From: Enterobacteriaceae endosymbiont of Plateumaris rustica
GTDB taxonomy: Bacteria; Pseudomonadota; Gammaproteobacteria; Enterobacterales; Enterobacteriaceae
Reading direction: 5' to 3'
Length of the DNA: 64,000 nucleotides
Assembly: GCF_012562965.1 (NCBI RefSeq)
Contig: NZ_CP046228.1
Coordinates: 250,325 to 314,324 of the forward strand
Of this stretch, positions 57,533-64,000 are shown piece by piece. The stretch's first letter is position 1, and each line of letters opens with the position of its first letter. The position numbers were made by a program, and so were the translations under genes. Under the pieces are notes generated by a model. That model had not been told where the DNA came from. It made no database searches and was given only the letters and a program-made list of their open reading frames with translations.

Positions 57533-58672
57533 ATGAAATTTAATATATTGAAAATATTAATACCATTTTTATTATTATTTAATATTGTATATGCAAATGA
57601 AATTTATAATAAAAATAATCAAACATTAGATTTATATGGTAATCTAAATGTTAATAATATTTTTTTTAAAAAAAATGTTAAATCAATAAAAAATGACGAA
57701 AAATATAATTTTGATTTAGGATTGAAAGGTACAACAATAATTAATAATTATTTAAAAGCATTTGGACAATTTGAATATACTATACAAATAAATAAACCTG
57801 AATCTAATCCTCATTATCCTATAATACATTTAGGTTTTTTAGGATTACAATTTTATGATATGTCTATAAGTTACGGTAGAAATTATGGTATTTTATATGA
57901 TACTATTTCATATATAGATAAATTTCCTATCTTAAATGAAGGAATATATTATTTTAATGATAATTTTATGTTTGGTAGAGCAAATAATTTAACAACTTAC
58001 CGAAATAAAAATTTTTTTGGTTTAATAGATGGATTAAATATTGCCTTACAATATCAAGGAAATAATAATTTTTCTAAAATTGAACAAAATGGTGAAGGTT
58101 GGGGATCTTCAATTGAATATAATTTAGGTTGTGGAATTAATATTATTGGATCCTATTTTTCTTCTTACAGTAATCCTAATCCTAATAAATTATTATTTCA
58201 TAATTCTTTTTTTAGTAAAAAAAATAAACAAGAAAAAAAGAAATCTAACAATAAAAAAATGTCTAATGCTTATGCATTAGGTATAAAATATAATAAAAAA
58301 AATATTTATTTATCAACAGTTTTTAGTGAAACTAATAATTCAATAAGATATGTTGCTAATGACGATCTATTATTAGCTAATAAAACTAAAAGTTTAGAAA
58401 TTTTAGGTCAATATACTTTTAATAATAATATAAAAGCGTCAATATCATATTTACAATCACAAGGATATAATATACCTCCTGGTGATGATTATCCTTCTGG
58501 AAGAATTGACTTAGCTAAATATCTAAATATTGGTACTTCATATTCTTTTGGTAAAAATCTTTTAGCTTATTTAGGATATAAAATTAATTTATTAAATAAT
58601 ACAGATTATGTAGTAAGTGCTTATATACCAAATAATAATATGATAGGTTGTGGTTTAACATACTATTTTTAA
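57533..58672 (+). CDS. OmpF/OmpC-type outer membrane porin
   Basis: General diffusion porin of 379 aa (E. coli OmpF 362). A signal peptide spans residues 1-21 with probable cleavage YA|NEIYNK, matching the mature OmpF start AEIYNK. It is a 16-strand barrel with C-terminal Tyr-Tyr-Phe (TYYF), the signal recognised by BamA. Arginines of the pore constriction (YGRNYG, TYRNKN) are kept, but the constriction-loop motif PEFGG reads PILNEG, so the loop glutamate is missing. GAGGA before the ATG. Likely highly expressed and exposed to the host; ompF by synteny, although ompC-like function is equally possible. Confidence 0.94.
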   Translation: MKFNILKILIPFLLLFNIVYANEIYNKNNQTLDLYGNLNVNNIFFKKNVKSIKNDEKYNFDLGLKGTTIINNYLKAFGQFEYTIQINKPESNPHYPIIHLGFLGLQFYDMSISYGRNYGILYDTISYIDKFPILNEGIYYFNDNFMFGRANNLTTYRNKNFFGLIDGLNIALQYQGNNNFSKIEQNGEGWGSSIEYNLGCGINIIGSYFSSYSNPNPNKLLFHNSFFSKKNKQEKKKSNNKKMSNAYALGIKYNKKNIYLSTVFSETNNSIRYVANDDLLLANKTKSLEILGQYTFNNNIKASISYLQSQGYNIPPGDDYPSGRIDLAKYLNIGTSYSFGKNLLAYLGYKINLLNNTDYVVSAYIPNNNMIGCGLTYYF

Positions 58673-58705
58673 TTAAAATAAAAAAATATTATTTTAATAA
58701 TTACA

Positions 58706-58757
58706 AATACTAATTAACTATCTAATATTCTTTTATAAATAGTTAGTTAGTATTTTT
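58706..58757. terminator. Bidirectional terminator between the porin and gloC
   Basis: Arms 58706-58721 and 58739-58754 pair over 16 bp with a single G-T type mismatch; loop 17 nt; followed by TTTTTT on the plus strand. It lies between two converging genes and touches the gloC stop. Confidence 0.65.
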
Positions 58758-59380
58758 TATAAAAAAGGATTATTTAATTTTTCAAAACCTATAGTAGTTA
58801 CAGGTCCATGTCCTGGAACAACAGTAATATTATTACCTAATGGAAATATTATATTTTTTATAGAATCAATTAAATCTTTATAATTACTTAATGGTAAATC
58901 AGTTCTACCAATATTTTGTTTAAAAATTATATCTCCTGAAAATAAAATACTACTTAATTTATTAAAGAAAATTATATGTCCAGGAGTATGACCTGGACAA
59001 TGGTATACTTTTAATAAGATATTACCTATTATTATTTGATCATTATTTTTTAACCATTGATTTTTTTTAAAAATACAATTAGGTATTTGAAAAATATTTT
59101 TTTGAAAGTTAGTATTTTTTGTCCAAAAAATATCTTTTTTATGAGGTCCTAAAATAGGTATTTTATATATATTAGATAATATATATGCAGAACCAATATG
59201 ATCTAAATGACCATGAGTTATCAATATTTTTTTTACAAATAATTTATATTTAGATATATTATTTATAATTTTTTGATGTTCTCCACCTGGATCAATTATT
59301 GCTGCATGTAAAGTAACAGGACACCATATTATACAACAATTTTGGTGAAAATCTGTCACTTGTATAATTATATAATTCAT
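58757..59380 (-). CDS. gloC: Hydroxyacylglutathione hydrolase GloC (YcbL)
   Basis: Metallo-beta-lactamase fold glyoxalase II, hydrolysing lactoylglutathione. 207 aa (E. coli YcbL 215). The zinc motif THGHLDHIGSA, the later HCPGHTPGH, SGDIIF with the bridging aspartate, and PGHGPVTT are intact, and FEKLNNPFL matches the E. coli C-terminal region. It lies 26 nt after ihfB, a junction not present in E. coli. Confidence 0.94.
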   Translation of the reverse strand: MNYIIIQVTDFHQNCCIIWCPVTLHAAIIDPGGEHQKIINNISKYKLFVKKILITHGHLDHIGSAYILSNIYKIPILGPHKKDIFWTKNTNFQKNIFQIPNCIFKKNQWLKNNDQIIIGNILLKVYHCPGHTPGHIIFFNKLSSILFSGDIIFKQNIGRTDLPLSNYKDLIDSIKNIIFPLGNNITVVPGHGPVTTIGFEKLNNPFL

Positions 59381-59406
59381 TTTTATAATAAATACTATTA
59401 AATATT

Positions 59407-59691
59407 TTAAATATTTATTTTTTCTCTAAATTTTTTTCCTAATTTAAAATATGTAATATATTGAGATTTTAATCTTAATATATTACCAGTTTTAGGATGA
59501 AGATATATTCTTGCAGATCTATAATATAAAGAAAAAACACCAAATCCTCTAATTTCTATTCTATGACCTTGAGAAATATTTAAAGTCATACAATATAATA
59601 TTTCTTTTACTGTATTTTTAATAATATTTACTGAAATTTTATTATTTTTATTTTCTAATATTAAATTATTAATTAATTCAGACTTATTCAT
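59407..59691 (-). CDS. ihfB: Integration host factor beta subunit
   Basis: DNA-bending nucleoid protein of the HU/IHF family, 94 aa as in E. coli. MNKSELINNL, the IEIRGFGVFSL strand and the HPKTG tip with the intercalating proline identify it. The beta-arm (SARIYL before HPKTG) differs from E. coli PRTGRN, so specificity may have shifted. It follows rpsA by 63 nt, as in E. coli; the partner ihfA is not in the window. Confidence 0.95.
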   Translation of the reverse strand: MNKSELINNLILENKNNKISVNIIKNTVKEILYCMTLNISQGHRIEIRGFGVFSLYYRSARIYLHPKTGNILRLKSQYITYFKLGKKFREKINI

Positions 59692-59754
59692 TAATGAATA
59701 CCATTTTATATGAAAATTACTAATATATTTTTTTATTTTTATTAAAAATTAAAT

Positions 59755-61413
59755 TTATTCACATTTTGCAGCTTTAAAAGCTTCAGTCATAACATTATCA
59801 AAAGATAATTTATCTTTATTTTTTTTCGAAATATTATTTTTTACTTTTTTAATTTTTATAGAAAGATTAACTAATCTATTTTTTCTATCAATAGCTATTA
59901 TTTTACCTTCAACATTATTTCCTATTTTAAAATATTTAATAAAATCTTCAATTTTACAATTTATTTGATCAGATAATTTTATATTTCCTAAAATTCCATC
60001 AGAAAATTTTATAGATATAATTTTAGTATCAACATTAATAATATTAGCAATAACATTATTACCTTTTTTTTGTGCAATAATATAATTGTTTAATGGATCA
60101 TTACTTAATTGTTTAATTCCTAAAGATATTCTTTCTCTTTCAGAATCCACTTGAAGAACTATAGCTATAATTTCATCTCCTTTTTTATAATTACGTACTT
60201 CTTCCTCACCATTATTAACCCAAGACAAATCAGATAAATGAACTAATCCATCTATACCTCCACTGAGACCAATAAAAATACCAAAATCTGTTATAGATTT
60301 TATTTTACCTTTTACTTTATCTCCTTTATTATGATTTTTAGCAAATTCTAACCATGGATTGATAGTACATTGTTTTAATCCTAATGAGATTCTTCTTCTT
60401 TCTTCATCAATATCTAATACCATAACTTCTACTCTATCATTAATATTAACTACTTTTGAAGGATGAATATTTTTATTAGTCCAATCCATTTCAGATATAT
60501 GTACTAATCCTTCCACTCCTTCTTCTATTTCAACAAAACATCCATAATCTGTTAAATTAGTTACTCTTCCCATTACTTTTTTATCTTCAGGATAACGTTC
60601 AGAAATAGATATCCATGGATCTTCTCCTAATTGTTTTAATCCTAATGAAACTCTAGTTTTTTCTCTATCAAATTTTAATACTTTTACAAAAATTTCTTCT
60701 CCTATATTAACAATTTCACTAGGATGTTTTACTCGCTTCCATGCCATATCAGTAATATGTAATAATCCATCAACTCCTCCTAAATCTACAAATGCACCAT
60801 AATCAGTAAGATTTTTAACTAATCCTTTAATTTTTATTCCTTCATGTAAATTATCTAATAATTGATTTCTTTCTGCACTATTTTCAGATTCTATTACTGC
60901 TTTTCTAGATACAACTACATTATTACGTTTTTGATCTAATTTGATAACTTTAAAATCTAATTCTTTTCCTTCTAAATGAAAAGTATCTCTTATTGGTCTG
61001 ATATCTACTAAAGAACCAGGTAAAAAAGCTCTAATACCATTTAAATCTACAGTAAAACCTCCTTTAACTTTACCAGTAATAATTCCAGTAATATTACTAA
61101 TATTAGTATATGATTTTTCTAAAATTAACCATGATTCATGTCTTTTAGCTTTTTCTCTAGATAATATAGTTTCTCCAAATCCATTTTCTATAGCATCTAA
61201 TGCAACTTCTATTTTATCTCCTATTTTAATTTCAATATTACCTTGAGAATTTTTAAATTGTTCTATAGGAATAGAAGATTCTGATTTTAATCCAGCATCT
61301 ACTAATACTATATCTTTTTCAATAGAAATTACCATTCCAGTAATTATAGAACCTATATTAATAGTATGATTTTTTGAAAATTTTTCAAATATTTGAGCAA
61401 AACATTCAGTCAT
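59755..61413 (-). CDS. rpsA: 30S ribosomal protein bS1
   Basis: S1 recruits mRNAs, especially those with weak Shine-Dalgarno sequences, to the 30S subunit. 552 aa (E. coli 557), with six S1 (OB-fold) repeats; the central ones show the repeated [42 protein letters not shown] and [21 protein letters not shown] type segments around residues 205, 290 and 375. It starts [10 protein letters not shown]. As in E. coli the leader has no obvious Shine-Dalgarno. cmk, normally between aroA and rpsA, is absent. Confidence 0.98.
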   Translation of the reverse strand: MTECFAQIFEKFSKNHTINIGSIITGMVISIEKDIVLVDAGLKSESSIPIEQFKNSQGNIEIKIGDKIEVALDAIENGFGETILSREKAKRHESWLILEKSYTNISNITGIITGKVKGGFTVDLNGIRAFLPGSLVDIRPIRDTFHLEGKELDFKVIKLDQKRNNVVVSRKAVIESENSAERNQLLDNLHEGIKIKGLVKNLTDYGAFVDLGGVDGLLHITDMAWKRVKHPSEIVNIGEEIFVKVLKFDREKTRVSLGLKQLGEDPWISISERYPEDKKVMGRVTNLTDYGCFVEIEEGVEGLVHISEMDWTNKNIHPSKVVNINDRVEVMVLDIDEERRRISLGLKQCTINPWLEFAKNHNKGDKVKGKIKSITDFGIFIGLSGGIDGLVHLSDLSWVNNGEEEVRNYKKGDEIIAIVLQVDSERERISLGIKQLSNDPLNNYIIAQKKGNNVIANIINVDTKIISIKFSDGILGNIKLSDQINCKIEDFIKYFKIGNNVEGKIIAIDRKNRLVNLSIKIKKVKNNISKKNKDKLSFDNVMTEAFKAAKCE

Positions 61414-61666
61414 ATTAATAACTTTAAATATATAAAATAATATTCACTTGTATCCTATTAAGTATTATTTTTTTTTAAAAAACTCATATATCCGTATTAT
61501 GAGAAGTTAATTAAAATTATAAAAAATTTATAAAATATATTTCTATTATTTCATTATATAATTTAATATTTATATAAATTTAACATTAATAATATTTAAC
61601 TGCAACTATACATATAATGATTAATTTATAAAAAAATTATTTAATAAATAATATTTATATCGTTGT

Positions 61667-62956
61667 TTAATAGTGACTAATTTTTTTAAATTCTTTAAAA
61701 TAATTAGGATATGTTTTTTTAGTACAATTAGGATTAATAATACTTACTGATTTATTAGATAAAGATAATAATGAAAAACACATTGCCATTCTATGATCAT
61801 TATAAGTTTCAATAATAGTACTTTTTATATCTTTAGGTGGAATAATAGTAATATAATCTTTACCTTCTATTATAGTTGCACCAGTTTTACGTAATTCAGT
61901 AACCATAGCAGTTATACGATCAGTTTCTTTAACACGCCAATTATAAATATTTTTAATAGTAGTTATACCTTTGGCAAATAAACTAGTTACTGCTATAGTC
62001 ATAGCAGTATCAGGAATATGATTCATATCCATATTAATAGAATTTAATTTATTACGAGTACAAGAAATATAATTTTCTCCATTATATATTTTGGCTCCCA
62101 TATCACTTAATACATTAGTAAATTTAATATCACCTTGAATACTATTTTTATTAATATTAATTAATTTAATTTTTCCTCCTTTAATAGCAGCCGCAGCTAA
62201 AAAATAAGAAGCAGATGATGCATCACCTTCGATAATATATTTTCCAGGAGAGAAATATTCTTGATTTCCTTGAATAATAAAATTATAATAATTATTATTA
62301 TATATAGTTATACCAAAAATTTTCATTAATTTGATTGTTATATCAATATACGGTTTTGAAACTAAATTATTTTTTATAAAAATTGAAGTATTTGTTTTTA
62401 ATAATGGACAAATTATTAATAATGAAGTTAAAAATTGACTAGATATTGATCCATCTATTTCAATATTATTTATACCAGTAAAACCTCCTTTTAAATGTAT
62501 AGGAGGATAATTTTTGTTATTTAAATATTCGATTTTTGCCCCCCCCATACGTAAAGATTCTACAAGATGACCAATAGGTCTTTCTTGCATACGTGATTCG
62601 CCAGTTAATATAATATTACAATTTTTGTTTAATGATAAAAGTGCAGTTAATGGTCTTATTACTGTTCCAGCATTACCTAAAAAAAATGTTAATTTTTTAT
62701 TGCATTTAAAAAAATTATTATTTCCTATAATGTTACAAACAGTATTATTACTAGATAAATTATATGTAATACCTAATAATTTTAATGCATTAAGCATATG
62801 ATGAACATCATCACTATCTAATAAATTAATTAATTTAGTTTTTCCTTTTGATAAAGCGGATAGTAATAATACTCTATTAGAAATACTTTTTGATCCTGGT
62901 AATTTAATAGAACCATTAATTCTATTAATAGGTTTTAAAGTTAAAATATTTTTCAT
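61667..62956 (-). CDS. aroA: 5-enolpyruvylshikimate-3-phosphate synthase AroA
   Basis: Sixth step of the shikimate pathway, joining PEP to shikimate 3-phosphate. 429 aa (E. coli 427). [28 protein letters not shown] near residue 95, the VKETDRI segment and the C-terminal [10 protein letters not shown] carry the binding and catalytic residues. Residues Met-Gly-Gly-Ala are encoded by ATG GGG GGG GCA, giving a G8 run (62539-62546) in an otherwise GGA/GGT-using genome. It lies 45 nt after serC, the conserved serC-aroA pair. Confidence 0.97.
   Translation of the reverse strand: MKNILTLKPINRINGSIKLPGSKSISNRVLLLSALSKGKTKLINLLDSDDVHHMLNALKLLGITYNLSSNNTVCNIIGNNNFFKCNKKLTFFLGNAGTVIRPLTALLSLNKNCNIILTGESRMQERPIGHLVESLRMGGAKIEYLNNKNYPPIHLKGGFTGINNIEIDGSISSQFLTSLLIICPLLKTNTSIFIKNNLVSKPYIDITIKLMKIFGITIYNNNYYNFIIQGNQEYFSPGKYIIEGDASSASYFLAAAAIKGGKIKLININKNSIQGDIKFTNVLSDMGAKIYNGENYISCTRNKLNSINMDMNHIPDTAMTIAVTSLFAKGITTIKNIYNWRVKETDRITAMVTELRKTGATIIEGKDYITIIPPKDIKSTIIETYNDHRMAMCFSLLSLSNKSVSIINPNCTKKTYPNYFKEFKKISHY
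62539..62546 (-). other. G8 homopolymer in aroA
   Basis: Eight consecutive C on the plus strand, G8 in the coding strand, spanning the Met-Gly-Gly-Ala codons. Frame is maintained on both sides by homology to E. coli RLGGAKI. Confidence 0.9.
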
Positions 62957-63001
62957 AATAAATTATTCTTTTATAGAAAATAATATTAATAATAATATTA
63001 T

Positions 63002-64000
63002 TTATATATGTAATTTTTCAAAATTATTCATAAATTTTACTAAAGCTTGTACACCTTCTATAGGCATAGCATTATATATTGAAGCTCTAATACCTCCTAA
63101 AATACTATGTCCTTTAAGAAAATATAGTCCTTTATTTTCTGCTTCTTTTAAAAATATATTTTCTATATTTTTTTCATTAATTTTAAAAACTATGTTTGTT
63201 ATAGATCTATTTTTAATAGATATATTATTTACATAAAGTTTACTATTATCTATAGTAGAATATAATAATTTTGCTTTTTTTTGGTTTATTTTATTAATAT
63301 ATTTTATTCCTCCTTTTTTCTTTAACCATTTTAAAACTAAACTAGATAAATATAATGAAAATGTAGATGGTGTATTAAACATTGAATTATTATCAGAAAT
63401 AATTTTATAATTTAAAACAGATGGTAATTCCTTACGATAATTTTTTTTAATAATTAAATCATCTCTGATTATTACAATAGTTAAACCAGATGGACCAACA
63501 TTTTTTTGAGTACTAGCATATATTATTCCATATTTTGATACGTTAATTTCTTTTGTAAGTATAGTAGAAGATAAATCTACCACAACAATTTTATTTTTAA
63601 AATTAGGATCTTCATGTATAGCTATACCTTCTATAGTTTCATTAGAACAATAATGAATATATATTGATTTATTATTTAATAACCATTCATCCATTGGTTT
63701 TATATATAAAATATTATTAATTATTTTTCTAGTATAAATAATATTAGGTATACAATATTTTTTTGCTTCTTCCATAGCTTTATAAGACCAATAACCAATA
63801 TTTGCATAATCAGCATTTTGATTATAATTAAGTAGGTTCATTGGTATAGCAGCAAATTGTGTTCTTGCACCACCTTGAAAAAACAATATTTTATATGTAG
63901 TAGGTATATTCATTAATATACGTAAATTATTTTCAAATTCTTCAACTAAATTTATAAAATATTTGCTACGATGACTAATTTCCATTACTGAAACATTTAA
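63002..64000 (-). CDS. serC: Phosphoserine aminotransferase SerC, 5' end outside the window
   Basis: PLP-dependent transaminase serving serine and pyridoxal phosphate synthesis. The frame is open from the right window edge (LNVSV before MEISHRSK), so the gene continues beyond; 332 residues are visible and about 30 N-terminal ones are missing against E. coli (362). The PLP-binding lysine is in ASTQKNVGPSGLT; GGARTQFAA, HYCSNETIEGIAI and ASIYNAMPIEGVQAL match E. coli closely. Neighbour aroA follows. Confidence 0.97.
   Translation of the reverse strand, partial: LNVSVMEISHRSKYFINLVEEFENNLRILMNIPTTYKILFFQGGARTQFAAIPMNLLNYNQNADYANIGYWSYKAMEEAKKYCIPNIIYTRKIINNILYIKPMDEWLLNNKSIYIHYCSNETIEGIAIHEDPNFKNKIVVVDLSSTILTKEINVSKYGIIYASTQKNVGPSGLTIVIIRDDLIIKKNYRKELPSVLNYKIISDNNSMFNTPSTFSLYLSSLVLKWLKKKGGIKYINKINQKKAKLLYSTIDNSKLYVNNISIKNRSITNIVFKINEKNIENIFLKEAENKGLYFLKGHSILGGIRASIYNAMPIEGVQALVKFMNNFEKLHI

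Overview
The window is chromosomal DNA from a highly reduced gammaproteobacterial genome, almost certainly an obligate insect endosymbiont. By eye it is about one fifth G+C, with lysine, asparagine and isoleucine heavy proteins, very tight gene packing and no mobile elements. The proteins align closely with Escherichia coli ones (Rho, RpoD, S10 operon proteins, Cca, TsaD nearly end to end), and gene order is Enterobacterales order with intervening genes deleted. Several blocks (rpoD-dnaG-rpsU-tsaD with hldE, ribB, cca and uppP close by; rpsB-tsf-pyrH-frr-dxr-uppS-bamA-dnaE) resemble Buchnera and its relatives. I cannot assign a genus from the sequence alone.

Layout. 1-159: 5' part of suhB running off the left edge. 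347-3688 (+): nfuA, metA, proS. 3681-17527 (-): tilS, dnaE, bamA, rseP, uppS, dxr, frr, pyrH, tsf, rpsB, one collinear block in which cdsA, skp, the lpx/fabZ genes, rnhB and accA have been removed. 17664-27642: map, the rpoD-dnaG-rpsU macromolecular synthesis operon (dnaG is broken by a poly-A frameshift), tsaD, uppP, cca, a kinase-only hldE, ribB. 27660-27916: tRNA-Pro, tRNA-His and tRNA-Arg, the argX-hisR-leuT-proM operon minus leuT. 28051-29890: rho, trxA. 29891-32452: dksA sitting between two gene-free stretches of about 1 kb each. 32453-36187: sodA, aroE, tsaC, def, fmt. 36197-49822 (-): the complete alpha, spc and S10 ribosomal protein operons, including the short rpmJ and rpmD. 50110-53378: ruvX, yggT, hemW, trmB, yggX. 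53414-53568: a tRNA-Ile/tRNA-Ala pair separated from any rRNA gene. 53696-58672: rmuC, tatD, asnS, an OmpF/C-type porin. 58757-64000 (-): gloC, ihfB, rpsA, aroA and a 5'-truncated serC.

How the genes fit together. Most encode translation, replication and transcription core functions. The symbiosis-relevant metabolism is aroE and aroA (shikimate pathway to chorismate), serC (serine and B6), metA (first committed step of methionine synthesis) and ribB (riboflavin). Envelope maintenance is partial: BamA, RseP, a porin, UppS and UppP remain, but the lipid A gene block is gone from its usual place, HldE has lost its nucleotidyltransferase half, and Dxr has lost active-site residues although its frame is open.

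I did not find a new defence or mobile system, CRISPR array, insertion sequence or prophage. The interesting observations are signs of genome erosion: a dnaG frameshift on an A13 tract, an apparently dead Dxr, an atypical thioredoxin CNPC motif, a lost WPGP motif in TsaC, a 23-bp perfect hairpin inside dnaE, a G8 tract in aroA, and a 36-bp all-AT palindrome in a gene-free region.
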